A stretch of DNA of 64,000 nt, taken from the NCBI GenBank assembly GCA_046350455.1, contig JAXMAM010000014.1, forward strand, positions 1 through 64,000, in the 5' to 3' direction. Below are positions 1-10,067 of this stretch, piece by piece (within the stretch, counting starts at the first letter, position 1; each line of letters opens with the position of its first letter). This stretch comes from CAZXGD01 sp046350455. Lineage in GTDB: Bacteria > Planctomycetota > Phycisphaerae > Phycisphaerales > SM1A02. The notes beneath the pieces were generated by a model that was not told the DNA's origin, searched no databases, and saw nothing but the letters and a program-made list of their open reading frames with translations. Position numbers and translations under genes: made by a program.

Positions 1-679
1 CCGCCCACCACACAAGACCTGCGCTGCTGGCCGCTGGCAGCACCAGCACATCCAGCTTGCCATCTGCTGCGTGCGCCCACCGGACTGGGTTCAGCCGCGC
101 TGCGTAGTGCGGGCTGTTGGCCACCACCACCTGGCCTGCGCCCTCGAACACCAGCCTCCCGTCCACCAGCACTCGGCACCCCACGCCTCGCCATGCCAGC
201 ACCTGCTGCACCACCGGCCACGCGTAGCTCCACCGCGTGATGGGCCCTTTGCGCGCCGCCTGCACAGCCTCCACCACGGATGCATCGAACCCCACGCTGG
301 CCATCACCAGAAAGCACTCCCCGTTCACCAGCCCAACGTCAACCTCCCGCACGCCCCGCGCCTGGATCGCCTCCAGCAGCACGGGCGCTGGCACCATAAA
401 CCCGTGCTCGCGCGCAGCCAGGTTCTCCGTGCCAGTGGGCACGATCGCCAGCGGCGCGCGGATCCCCAGCACCTGTCCAGCCACGGAACGCACGGTGCCG
501 TCTCCGCCCGCCACCACCACCACATCGCACCCTTCGGCCCGCTGCCGAAGATCCGGCGCCTCCACCCCCACCACCTCGGCACTCCACCGGCGCGCGGCTG
601 CGTCGCGCGCCACCGCCTGGGCGACAGACTCGCTCCGCCCGCGTCCAGACCGTGGATTGCAGACCAGCAGCACGCGCAC
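1..679 (-). CDS. Diacylglycerol/lipid kinase family protein (YegS-like), C-terminus cut by window edge
   Basis: This is the N-terminal about 226 residues of a DAGK-catalytic-domain kinase, a family that phosphorylates diacylglycerol or related lipids at the membrane using ATP. Reading the minus strand from a GTG at 679 gives RVLLVCNPRSGRG, then VVVVAGGDGT at residues 53-62 (the nucleotide-binding GGDGT signature), then PTGTENLAAREHG where relatives have PLGTGND. The frame has no in-frame ATG upstream of this point, so GTG is inferred; the lipid kinase motif sits only 6 residues in, as expected. The gene runs off the left edge. It is divergent from the bamD-like gene, with about 50 bp between them. 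The exact lipid substrate cannot be told. Confidence 0.85.
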   Translation of the reverse strand, partial: MRVLLVCNPRSGRGRSESVAQAVARDAAARRWSAEVVGVEAPDLRQRAEGCDVVVVAGGDGTVRSVAGQVLGIRAPLAIVPTGTENLAAREHGFMVPAPVLLEAIQARGVREVDVGLVNGECFLVMASVGFDASVVEAVQAARKGPITRWSYAWPVVQQVLAWRGVGCRVLVDGRLVFEGAGQVVVANSPHYAARLNPVRWAHAADGKLDVLVLPAASSAGLVWWA

Positions 680-730
680 GCCAGCAGGGTATTCGCCCCC
701 AGCTCCCAGCGTCCGGATAGCATCCTTCCC

Positions 731-1891
731 ATGTTCGCCCTGCGTGGTGCAGCCATCTTCTGCGCGGTCTCCTGTGCGGCCCTGTTGGCCCCGGCAGCAC
801 ACGCCCAGCAGCAGTTCAAGCTGGATGGCCGCGACCAATGGTCCCAGCCAGCCGAGGTGGATCCAGCTTCCCCGCAAGGCATCCTCCAGCAGGGCCGCGT
901 AGCGCTGGCCAGCGGCGAAGCCAAGCGCGCCATCGCGCTCATGGACGCCTGGCTGGAGCGCTTTCCAACCTCGCCGCTGAGGCCAGAGGCGCTCCTGATC
1001 CGCGGCGATGGCAAGGTGGCCCTGGGCGATGAATACAACGCGCTCTTCGACTACGAAGACATCGCGCGCCGCTATCCGTTCTCCAGTGCGTTCGTGCCAG
1101 CGCTGGAGCGCGAGTTCGACATCGCCAAGGCCTACGCGCATGGACTGAAGAAGAAGTTCTTTGGCACGTTCCGCGTGGTGAGCGCGGACGACGACGCGCA
1201 GGAGCTCCTCATCCGCATCCAGGAGCGCCTGCCCGGCAGCGCGCTGGCAGAGAAGGCTGGCATGGAGCTGGCCGACTTCTACTTCCGCAACCGGGACATG
1301 CCGCTGGCGGCCGACGCCTACGACCTGTTCGTCAAGAACTATCCGCGCAGCTCGCAGGTGGACAAGGCGCGCCTGCGCACCATCTACGCCTACTACTCTG
1401 GCTACAAGGGTCCGGAGTTCGACGGCAAGGGCCTGGCCGAAGCCGCCGGCAAGCTTCGCGAGCTGCAATCCATGCAGCCACAGCTGGCCAAGCAGGTGGG
1501 CGCCGAGGCGCTGCTCCTGCGCATCTATCAGAGCGAGGCTGAGAAGCTGCTTTCACAGGCCAACTGGTACTGGTCTGTGAGCGATCCCATCAGCACCGAG
1601 CGCGTGATCCGCCGCCTGGTGAAGCAGTACCCGCGCTCTGCTGCGGCGCTCCAGGCCATGCGCCAGATTGACACGGTGCTCCAGGCGCTGCCAGAGTCTG
1701 TTCGCAAGTCCGCCCCGGACTACGCCGCCATTCGCGTGCAGCTCATCGCTGCGAGCAACCAGCAGATCACAGACGCTGCGGCCGCTGCCAAGGCAGACGC
1801 CAAGGCCGCTGCAGCGCTGAAGGACGCCAGCCAGAAGGCTGACGCCCCGCAGCCCAACGCCACACCCCCCTCCCCCAAGCCCACCCCATGA
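731..1891 (+). CDS. BamD-like outer-membrane assembly TPR lipoprotein-type protein
   Basis: A 386-residue exported protein. Residues 1-22 form a signal peptide ending AAHA-Q. The body carries tetratricopeptide-like helical pairs (GILQQGRVALASGEAKRAI, ALAEKAGMELADFYFRNRDM, AADAYDLFVKNYPRS), the arrangement of the BamD/YfiO family that helps insert beta-barrel proteins. Unlike classical BamD there is no lipobox cysteine, so it is probably soluble periplasmic or anchored through partners. The C-terminus is low-complexity Ala/Lys/Pro. ATG at 731 is chosen because it opens a proper signal sequence; the open frame further upstream is antisense to the kinase gene. Its stop overlaps the lptE start (ATGA), implying translational coupling. 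Family-level call. Confidence 0.75.
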   Translation: MFALRGAAIFCAVSCAALLAPAAHAQQQFKLDGRDQWSQPAEVDPASPQGILQQGRVALASGEAKRAIALMDAWLERFPTSPLRPEALLIRGDGKVALGDEYNALFDYEDIARRYPFSSAFVPALEREFDIAKAYAHGLKKKFFGTFRVVSADDDAQELLIRIQERLPGSALAEKAGMELADFYFRNRDMPLAADAYDLFVKNYPRSSQVDKARLRTIYAYYSGYKGPEFDGKGLAEAAGKLRELQSMQPQLAKQVGAEALLLRIYQSEAEKLLSQANWYWSVSDPISTERVIRRLVKQYPRSAAALQAMRQIDTVLQALPESVRKSAPDYAAIRVQLIAASNQQITDAAAAAKADAKAAAALKDASQKADAPQPNATPPSPKPTP

Positions 1892-2466
1892 TGTTGCGCA
1901 CGCTCGCCCTGTGTCTGGCGCTGCCTCTGGCCCTGGCAGCCTGCAAGAGCGGTCCGCCAGCCGTTCCGCCGCCCCCTGTGGCTGCAGAAGATCCAGCCCC
2001 TCCGCAACCGCCCAAGGATGGTGGCTACGAGGTCAAGAGCCGCTTCCCGCGCCAATACCGGACTGTGGCGGTGAACGTCTTCCGCAATCAGTCGTATGAG
2101 CGGAAGTTAAACGGCGAACTGACCGAAGCATTGGTCAAGGAGATCGAATCTGCCACCCCATACAAGGTGACTGCAGAGGGTCGCGCGGATACAGTTCTTC
2201 GAGGCACGATCCGCAAGGTCAATCTCCGCGAGCTCTCCAAGAGCCGGTCCACCGGCTTGTCTGAGGAAGTGCTGTACGAGGTGACAGTGGATTGGGAATG
2301 GGTTGACCAGCGCACCGGCAAGCCGATCACGGCGCGCAATGGTTTCGCAGCGAGCGCGCTGTTCGTGCCCAGCCGCCCCAGCGCTGAGCCCAATGAGATC
2401 GGCCGGTTTGCCGCAGTGCAGATGCTGGCCACAGACATCGTGGCCAACCTGCAAGACACCTGGTAG
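1888..2466 (+). CDS. LptE-like LPS-assembly lipoprotein
   Basis: A 192-residue lipoprotein with signal peptide and lipobox LALAAC, lipidated Cys at residue 19, then a Pro-rich linker. The mature domain (about residues 48-192) has the alternating pattern of the LptE/secretin-N-like fold: YRTVAVNVFRNQSYERKLNGELTEALVKEI, then TVLRGTIRKV and VLYEVTVDWEWVD. LptE plugs the LptD barrel and helps place lipopolysaccharide in the outer leaflet. It follows the BamD-like gene with a 4-base overlap and precedes ftsH by 8 bp. The envelope theme of the first two genes supports the call. Sequence similarity across this family is low, so the function is by family resemblance. Confidence 0.7.
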   Translation: MMLRTLALCLALPLALAACKSGPPAVPPPPVAAEDPAPPQPPKDGGYEVKSRFPRQYRTVAVNVFRNQSYERKLNGELTEALVKEIESATPYKVTAEGRADTVLRGTIRKVNLRELSKSRSTGLSEEVLYEVTVDWEWVDQRTGKPITARNGFAASALFVPSRPSAEPNEIGRFAAVQMLATDIVANLQDTW

Positions 2467-2474
2467 CGCCTGAC

Positions 2475-4577
<2,103 letters not shown>

Positions 4578-4623
4578 CGTGGCGTGCTGCGGCGGCGGTC
4601 GCCCGCCCTCCGCACCACCGCAC

Positions 4624-4890
4624 CTACGCGCCCCCCACCACGCGGAACACCTTGCGGGGCTGCGCTGCGCCCGATTCCAGCTGCACGCGCGCAGGCGGTA
4701 CACCGTGCTGTTCTGCCAGCAGCGCTGCGATCGCTGCGTTTGCCTTGCCGCCTTCTGGCGGGGCTGCCACGCGCACCTTCAGGTGGTCGCCCAGTGGGCC
4801 AACGATCTCACTGCGGCTGGCGCCAGGCACCGCTTTCACGCGCACCAGGAGGTCTGCGCCCTGCACGGTGGCCCACGCTGGCGCGCTCAT
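4624..4890 (-). CDS. DUF167/YggU family protein
   Basis: An 88-residue protein with the full small DUF167 fold: LLVRVKAVPGASRSEIVGPLGDHLKVRVAAPPEGGKANAAI near the N-terminus and a conserved lysine-containing VRVAAPPEGGKAN loop. The family is widespread and its molecular role is unknown. The ATG at 4890 overlaps the uvrC stop (ATGA on the minus strand), so the two genes form a coupled pair. The upstream reading frame continues but belongs to uvrC in another frame. About 46 bp separate its end from the convergent ftsH stop. Confidence 0.85.
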   Translation of the reverse strand: MSAPAWATVQGADLLVRVKAVPGASRSEIVGPLGDHLKVRVAAPPEGGKANAAIAALLAEQHGVPPARVQLESGAAQPRKVFRVVGGA

Positions 4891-6275
4891 GCCTTCTCGT
4901 CTCCCAGCGTGCGCTTGCGGCGCAGCACGTGGTGATAGTGCTGCGCAAAGCGGTGGGCTTCGTCGCGGATGGCCTGGCACAGCTTCAGGCCTGGGTTGTC
5001 ACGGCCCAGGCGGATGGGCTCTGACTCGCGCTGCACGTAGATCAGCTCCTCCTTCTTGGCCAGGCTGATGACCATCGGTGGCTTCAGGCGCAGGTCCTCA
5101 AAGGCCTCCAGCGCTGCGTGCAGCTGGCCCAGGCCGCCGTCAATCAGGATGACGTCCGGGTACAGCTCGTTGCCTTCGCCGGCCTCGCGGTAGCGGCGGC
5201 TGACCACCTCGCGAATGCTGCGGTAGTCGTCGTTCTCTGCGGTCTGCACGCGGTAGCGGCGGTAGCCATCCTTGAAGGGTCGGCCATCAATGAAGCACAC
5301 CTTGCTGCCCACGGTCTCGCCACCGCCCAGGTGTGCGATGTCAATGGCCTCCATGCAGCGGATGGGCGTCTCCAGCCCCAGCGTGCGCTGCAGGCTGCGC
5401 GTGCCAGCGCTGGGGTCGCCGCTGAAGACCGTGACCTCTGGCTGCCACTCGTACTCCACGCCGTCGCGGGTCTCGCGGTCGTCCAGCTTCTCCAGCGCGC
5501 GGATCTGGTCGCGGAGGGCGGCGGCTTCCTCGTAGCGGTGCTCTTCTGACGCGCGCTGCATGTCGGCGCGCAGCTCACGCAGCATGGCGCTGCGCTTGCC
5601 GCCCAGGAAGCGCAGGAAGCGGTCGATGTCCCGGCGGTACGCAGCGGGCGTGATGCGGTTGGCGCACGGCGCCGTGCACTGCCCAATGGAGTGCAGCAGG
5701 CACGGGCGGTAGTGGCGGTTGCGCGGATCGTCGCTGTGGATGTCCAGCTCGCAGGTGCGGTACTGGAACACGCGCTGCAGCAGCGTGATGGCCGTGCGCA
5801 GCGAGCCCACGCTGGTGAACGGGCCAAACGTGCGCGCGCCGCGGAAGCGCTCGTTGGCGGGGTCGCGCGTCACGTACACCGCTGGGAACTCGTCGCGCGT
5901 GGTCACCACCAGGTAGGGAAAGCTCTTGTCGTCGGTCATCATCTCGTTGAAGCGAGGATGGATGTCCTTGATCAGGCGGCTTTCCAGGAGGAGCGCTTCC
6001 CACTCTGCTTCGCACTCCAGGACGTCGAAGCTGGCCACCAGGTCCAGCATGGGCTGCTTGCGCGAGCCAAGGTCTGCGCTGGGCACGAAGTAGCTGGACA
6101 CGCGGTCTGGCAGGCAGGAGGCCTTGCCCACGTACAGCACCAGGCCGTCTGCGTCCTTCATCAGGTACACGCCGGGCACTGCTGGCAGCGCGCGGGCTTG
6201 CCGGAGGAGCGCGTCCAGGCGCTGCCGGGCGGGCTGCGCGGGGTCCGGCTGTGCTGGCTGGGGCGGCTGTTCCAC
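4887..6275 (-). CDS. uvrC: UvrABC system protein C lacking the C-terminal HhH domain
   Basis: Nucleotide-excision-repair endonuclease that makes the two incisions around a UvrB-bound lesion. Visible parts: N-terminal GIY-YIG nuclease (LPAVPGVYLMKDADGLVLYVGKA), Cys cluster CLLHSIGQCTAPC, the UvrB-binding UVR helix pair (ASEEHRYEEAAALRDQIRALEKL), and the RNase H-like nuclease with CMEAIDIAHLGG, DVILIDGGLGQ and DEAHRFAQHYHHVLRRK. It stops 8 residues later, so the tandem helix-hairpin-helix found at the end of most UvrC proteins is absent; about 462 residues versus roughly 600. No ATG opens the frame; GTG at 6275 is my best guess and the start is uncertain by tens of codons. It is coupled to the DUF167 gene. 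Confidence 0.9.
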   Translation of the reverse strand: MEQPPQPAQPDPAQPARQRLDALLRQARALPAVPGVYLMKDADGLVLYVGKASCLPDRVSSYFVPSADLGSRKQPMLDLVASFDVLECEAEWEALLLESRLIKDIHPRFNEMMTDDKSFPYLVVTTRDEFPAVYVTRDPANERFRGARTFGPFTSVGSLRTAITLLQRVFQYRTCELDIHSDDPRNRHYRPCLLHSIGQCTAPCANRITPAAYRRDIDRFLRFLGGKRSAMLRELRADMQRASEEHRYEEAAALRDQIRALEKLDDRETRDGVEYEWQPEVTVFSGDPSAGTRSLQRTLGLETPIRCMEAIDIAHLGGGETVGSKVCFIDGRPFKDGYRRYRVQTAENDDYRSIREVVSRRYREAGEGNELYPDVILIDGGLGQLHAALEAFEDLRLKPPMVISLAKKEELIYVQRESEPIRLGRDNPGLKLCQAIRDEAHRFAQHYHHVLRRKRTLGDEKA

Positions 6276-6461
6276 TGGTGGAATGCTAGGAATCTTGCGC
6301 AGCGCGGCTGGGGTGGCGGAACTGTCTGGGCCGACTGCAGATCTCCCCTGGCTCCAGGCGATAACAGATTTCAGAACCCGCGGTGGACCGCGGCGTATAC
6401 ACTTGACCGACCGGCCCGTTGTGGGGTCGGGCATGAACGACCTCACACTGGAGATTTCCCT

Positions 6462-6767
6462 ATGAAGCGTTTTGGAATTCTGGCCGCTGGCCTGTGCGCC
6501 GCTCTCGCCCTGTCCGCCTGCAACAGCACCGAGTCGCAGAACACCTCTGCTGGCGCTGTGGGCACCAAGTCTGCTTGCTGCGCTGACGGCAAGAAGTGCT
6601 CCACCGAGTGCTCTGGCGATGCCAAGACCTGCGCCAAGGGCGCTTCGTGCTGCAAGGCCGCCAAGGACAGCGCTGCCACCACCGGCAACATGGGCGCTGT
6701 GGGCGACGAGAAGAAGTCTGGCTGCTGCGCTGCCAAGTCTGGCTGCACCGGCACCACCCAGAACTAA
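6462..6767 (+). CDS. Small cysteine-rich lipoprotein
   Basis: A 101-residue protein with a clean lipoprotein signal (MKRFGILAAGLCAALALSAC, lipobox LSAC, Cys20). The mature part is 11-13 percent cysteine in CC and CxxxC groupings (SACCADGKKCSTEC, CAKGASCCKAAK, SGCCAAKSGC) alternating with Gly, Ala, Ser and Lys. Such a pattern could bind metal or form disulfides at the outer membrane, but I do not recognise the family and no function is assigned. It stands alone, divergent from uvrC. The stop codon TAA is the first three bases of a dispersed 34-bp element. Confidence 0.75.
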   Translation: MKRFGILAAGLCAALALSACNSTESQNTSAGAVGTKSACCADGKKCSTECSGDAKTCAKGASCCKAAKDSAATTGNMGAVGDEKKSGCCAAKSGCTGTTQN

Positions 6768-6798
6768 ATCGGTGCCAGGCACTCCTGTCCCTGGTTTC
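6765..6798 (+). repeat. 34-bp dispersed element, copy a (plus orientation)
   Basis: TAAATCG, GTGCCAGGCAC, TCCTGTCCC, TGG, TTTC. The first three bases are the stop codon of the Cys-rich lipoprotein. Variant with the TCCTG spacer. It is a single copy without an inverted partner directly downstream. Confidence 0.85.
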
Positions 6799-6811
6799 TG
6801 ATCTCAACATC

Positions 6812-6850
6812 CAGCTGGTGCCAGGAACTCCTGGCACCAGCTGCGTTTTT
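6812..6850 (+). terminator. Perfect palindromic hairpin with T-tract
   Basis: CAGCTGGTGCCAGGA, a 2-base spacer AC, then its exact reverse complement (6812-6843), followed by CG and five Ts. This is a strong Rho-independent terminator for the lipoprotein gene. Its arms contain GTGCCAGG, the same core word as the 34-bp element just upstream, so the two may be related in origin. Confidence 0.8.
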
Positions 6851-6880
6851 GGCAGCGGGAGAACGGCGCGGGCAGGTGCG

Positions 6881-6985
6881 GCGTGTGTGGCCGTGGCGTG
6901 TGTGGCCGTGGCGTGTGTGGCCGTGGCGCGTGCGGCCGCGGCGCGTCAGACCGCGGCGCGTGCGGCCGTGGCCGATCAGACAGCG
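6881..6985. repeat. 15-bp GC-rich tandem array
   Basis: Seven consecutive 15-base units. Three are identical (GCGTGTGTGGCCGTG, 6881-6925) and four diverged. The array runs into the 3' end of pyrC: the pyrC stop (6976-6978) lies in the last unit, and the C-terminal AHVAAV of PyrC reads like one more unit, so the array may be an expansion of the gene's tail. Confidence 0.85.
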
Positions 6986-8295
6986 GCCACGTGGGCCAGG
7001 CGCGACACGCACCACCGCCCTGCCACCATGGTGCCCACTGCGCGGCCGCGCACCTTCCACCCATCAAAGGGCGTGTTGCGGCTGAGGCTGGCGAACGCCT
7101 GGCGGTCGATCGTCCATTCTTCTGCCGGGTCCACCAGCGTGATGTCTGCGGCAGCGCCCTTGCGCAGCGTGCCCACGCCTTGCGCGTCCAGCCCCAGCAG
7201 GCGGGCTGGCTCCAGGGTCATGAGCTCGATCAAGCGGGGCAAGCCCACAGCGCCAGTGTCCACCAGCGCCTGCACGTAGAGCGGTAGCGCGGTCTCCAGC
7301 CCCACGATGCCAAACGGCGCGTGGGCAAAATCGCGGGCCTTCTCTGCAGCCGTGTGCGGGGCGTGGTCAGTGGCCAGGACATTGATGGTGCCGTCTGCCA
7401 CGGCCTGGCGCAGGGCATCCACATCGCGCTGCGTGCGGAGCGGCGGGTTCATCTTGGCGTCGGTGTGGTAGCCGTCGCAGGCCTGGTCGGTCAGGAGCAG
7501 GTGGTGCGGGCTGGCTTCACCGCTCACTGGCTGGCCTGCCGCGCGCGCAGCGCGGATGATCTCCACTGCGCCAGCGCAGGACACGTGCTGCGCGTGGTAG
7601 CGCGCGCCCACGGTGCGGTTCAGGCGGACATCGCGCTCCAGCATCAATTCTTCGGCCACGGATGGCCAAGCGCCCAGGCCCAGCCGCGCTTGCAGCGGGC
7701 CCGCGTTCATGGCTGCGCCCTGCGTGAGCGCTGGGTCCTGGCAGTGCTGCATGAACGGGCGCCCCACTGTGCGGGCCATCTGCAGCACGCGCAGCATCAT
7801 CAGCGGGCTGGCGATGCCGTCGCCGTCGTCTGTGAAGGCCACTGCGCCAGCGCTGGCCAGCGCAGCCATGGGCGCCAGCTGCTCGCCCTTGCGGCCCAGG
7901 GTGGCCGCAGCTGCCACATACACGCGGGCCAGGCCAGCCTCGCGCGCGCGGTGGTGCACAAAGTCCACCAGCGGCGCAGAGTCCAGACATGGCGTGGTGT
8001 TGGGCATGCAGCAGACGGTGGTGAATCCGCCCGCCACCGCAGCGCGAGCACCCGTCAGGATGGTCTCCTTGTGCTCGCTCCCGGGCTCGCGCAGGTGGAC
8101 GTGCGGGTCCACCAGACCGGGGCAGACCAGCAGGCCGTCGCACGGCACCGTGGTGTCAGCGGCGCTCGCGCCCAAGGCGCCTGGCTTCGCACTCACGCCA
8201 GCGATGCGGCCATCCACCACCAGCACATCGGCCGTCGCATCGGTGCGCGATTCCGGATCAATGACTCGACCACCCTTGAGCAGGACTGACGCCAT
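6976..8295 (-). CDS. pyrC: Dihydroorotase (class I type)
   Basis: A 439-residue zinc amidohydrolase that cyclises N-carbamoyl-aspartate to dihydroorotate in pyrimidine synthesis. Diagnostic motifs: CPGLVDPHVHLREPGSEHKE (metal-binding His65 and His67), GGFTTVCCMPNTTP, AFTDDGDGI, the HHLLLTD region and NVLATDHAPHTAAEK near residue 310. Length is normal. ATG at 8295 is the only start preceding the beta-sandwich LLKGGRVIDP. The gene lies downstream of hpnH on the same strand, but a 635-bp composite repeat separates them, its left end only 17 bp from the start codon, so pyrC's promoter must lie in or beside the repeat. Confidence 0.95.
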   Translation of the reverse strand: MASVLLKGGRVIDPESRTDATADVLVVDGRIAGVSAKPGALGASAADTTVPCDGLLVCPGLVDPHVHLREPGSEHKETILTGARAAVAGGFTTVCCMPNTTPCLDSAPLVDFVHHRAREAGLARVYVAAAATLGRKGEQLAPMAALASAGAVAFTDDGDGIASPLMMLRVLQMARTVGRPFMQHCQDPALTQGAAMNAGPLQARLGLGAWPSVAEELMLERDVRLNRTVGARYHAQHVSCAGAVEIIRAARAAGQPVSGEASPHHLLLTDQACDGYHTDAKMNPPLRTQRDVDALRQAVADGTINVLATDHAPHTAAEKARDFAHAPFGIVGLETALPLYVQALVDTGAVGLPRLIELMTLEPARLLGLDAQGVGTLRKGAAADITLVDPAEEWTIDRQAFASLSRNTPFDGWKVRGRAVGTMVAGRWCVSRLAHVAAV

Positions 8296-8311
8296 GCCCC
8301 GAGTGTAAGAC

Positions 8312-8946
8312 GAAATTCGTGCCTGGCACGGGTGTCCCTACTTTCGGGGTGCGGGCGGGCGGCGCGTCTGGACGCGCGCCACCGCACCACGCGGGCCACG
8401 CGCCACTGACCCGCCCATCCAGCCAAAAGTAGGACGGGCTGAGCGGCTGCCGAGCCGGGCGTCGCAGGCTGTCTCCACCGCGACTGGCGTGCCCGGTTCA
8501 GCTCCGCGTGGGTGATCCGCTCGCCGCCGCGCGCTTCCTGCGCGAGCACTGCGCTGCGCCACCGCGCCGCGCTCACCACACGCCACCGACCTCGCCTGTC
8601 CAGCCGCACCACCACGCCCCTGTCCTCGCTCACCTGTTGCAGCGGCCGCAGCGCGGGGCCGGGGGCGCGGCGTAGGCGTTGAGCGGAGCGAGGCAGCTGT
8701 GTGCGCAACCCGGTCTGCGGGCCGCTCCACCTGCCGAGCGCACGCGAAGCCGAGGCGAAGGCGGAACCTGGTGGAGCCGAGCCGTCCGCGGCCGCGCCCC
8801 CCGGACCGCGCGGAGGCCGCGACACGGGGGACCTGCGGACTGGCGCGCGGTACCGCACGAGATCACCGCGAACCGCGGAAACCCGGGACACCCGTGCCTG
8901 GCACCACTTTCCGAAAGTAGGGACACCCGTGCCAGGCACCAATTTC
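8312..8946. repeat. Composite repeat unit 1, bracketed by inverted 34-bp elements (b ... c)
   Basis: Left element b at 8312-8345 (plus). On the right, two minus copies in tandem: 8878-8911 and 8913-8946. Interior about 530 bp of GC-rich DNA with no credible gene: a unique left part, the conserved core at 8639-8825, and a short right part. The outermost base of the right copy is the last base of the hpnH TAG stop codon. This fills the whole gap between pyrC and hpnH. Confidence 0.85.
8639..8825 (+). repeat. Conserved core repeat, copy 1 (about 187 bp)
   Basis: From GCAGCGGCCGCAGCGCGG to AGGCCGCGACAC. It is nearly identical to 16624-16813 and 55989-56179, in the same orientation and at the same relative place in each bracket. 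It carries single-base indels relative to the other two, so no reading frame is conserved; it is non-coding. Confidence 0.85.
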
Positions 8947-10067
8947 TACGCGACGTCTTTGGCCAGGCCCACCTGCACCAGGCGCTCGATCGGGCGATGC
9001 GGCTTCCGGGCCTCTTCGGCCAGTTCGCGCGCAGCGGTCTCGTCTGGGTACAGCGGCCACAGCATGGCCTTCACGTTGGCCCAGATGCCGCCCACACCGC
9101 TGAAGGTGTAGTCCACCGCTGTGGGCTCGTAGCCACAGTGCACCATGCAGTTCTGGCACTTGGCATTGCCGCTCTTTACGCCGTAGCGCTCCCACTCTGT
9201 GAGCTCCATCAGCTCCTGAAAGGAGTCCACATACCCCTCTTGCAGCAGGTAGCACGGCTTCTGCCAGCCAAACACATTGAACGTGGGATTGCCCCACGGG
9301 GTGCACTCAAAATCCCGGCGGCCCATCAGGAACTCCAGGAAGAGCGGGCTCATGTTGAACTTCCAGCTCTTCTTGCGGTTGGACAGGATCATCCGGAACA
9401 GGTCGTTGGTCTTGCGGCGCTGCAGGAAGCTCTTCTGGTCAGGCGCCTTGTCATAGGCGTAGCCAGGGCTCACCATCATGCCTTCCACGCCCAGCTCCAT
9501 CATCTCGTCAAAGAACCCGCGCACCGACGCTGGGTCCGCGCCCTGGAAGAGCGTGGTGTTGGTGGTGACGCGGTACCCCTGCTGCACCGCCAGGCGGATG
9601 CCCTCAAGCGCCTTCTGGTAGGTGCCCTCGCGGCACACGGCAAAGTCGTGATGCTCTTCCTGCCCGTCCATGTGCACGCTGAACGTCAGGTACGTGCTGG
9701 GCGTGAATACGCCCTCTTCCAGGCGCTCCTTGAGCAGCAGCGCGTTGGTGCACAGGTAGATGTACTTCTTGCGCTTGACCAGCTCGCGGACGATCTCGCC
9801 GATCTGCGGGTGCAGCAGCGGCTCGCCACCCGGAATGCTGACCATGGGCGCGCCGCACTCGTCCACCGCGCGCATGCACTCCTCCACCGACAGGTTCTGC
9901 TTGAGGATGTGCGGCGGGTACTGGATCTTGCCGCACCCGGCGCAGGCCAGATTGCACCGGAACAGGGGCTCCAGCATCAGGACCAGGGGGTACCGCTTGC
10001 GTCCCCGGAGCTTTTGTCCGAGAACATACGAGGCAACAGTCCACATCTGCGAAACAGGTACGGCCAT
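8946..10067 (-). CDS. hpnH: Adenosyl-hopene transferase HpnH (radical SAM)
   Basis: A 373-residue radical SAM enzyme. The 4Fe-4S site CNLACAGC has Cys at 38, 42 and 45; SIPGGEPLLHP is the SAM-binding GGE motif; the HpnH-specific C-terminal part FECTPWGNPTFNVFGWQKPCYLL and CQNCMVHCGYEP is intact. HpnH adds the 5'-deoxyadenosyl group to diploptene, the first step in extended hopanoid synthesis. ATG at 10065-10067 gives the family's usual MAVPVSQ start. No squalene-hopene cyclase or other hpn gene adjoins it, though a GT2 enzyme of similar pathway flavour is at 23095. Its TAG stop shares its G with the end of the repeat element. Confidence 0.93.
   Translation of the reverse strand: MAVPVSQMWTVASYVLGQKLRGRKRYPLVLMLEPLFRCNLACAGCGKIQYPPHILKQNLSVEECMRAVDECGAPMVSIPGGEPLLHPQIGEIVRELVKRKKYIYLCTNALLLKERLEEGVFTPSTYLTFSVHMDGQEEHHDFAVCREGTYQKALEGIRLAVQQGYRVTTNTTLFQGADPASVRGFFDEMMELGVEGMMVSPGYAYDKAPDQKSFLQRRKTNDLFRMILSNRKKSWKFNMSPLFLEFLMGRRDFECTPWGNPTFNVFGWQKPCYLLQEGYVDSFQELMELTEWERYGVKSGNAKCQNCMVHCGYEPTAVDYTFSGVGGIWANVKAMLWPLYPDETAARELAEEARKPHRPIERLVQVGLAKDVA

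Noticed and set aside
6400..6461. Promoter TTGACC upstream of the Cys-rich lipoprotein
   Set aside because: A -35-like hexamer is present near 6403 but no acceptable -10 box lies at 16-18 bp.
8639..8825. Protein-coding gene in the core repeat
   Set aside because: Open frames exist by GC bias, but single-base indels between the three copies shift every frame, so the peptides are not conserved.
8312..8946. Integron attC cassette array
   Set aside because: There is no integrase, no R/L box symmetry of attC type, and brackets are inverted rather than in direct orientation.
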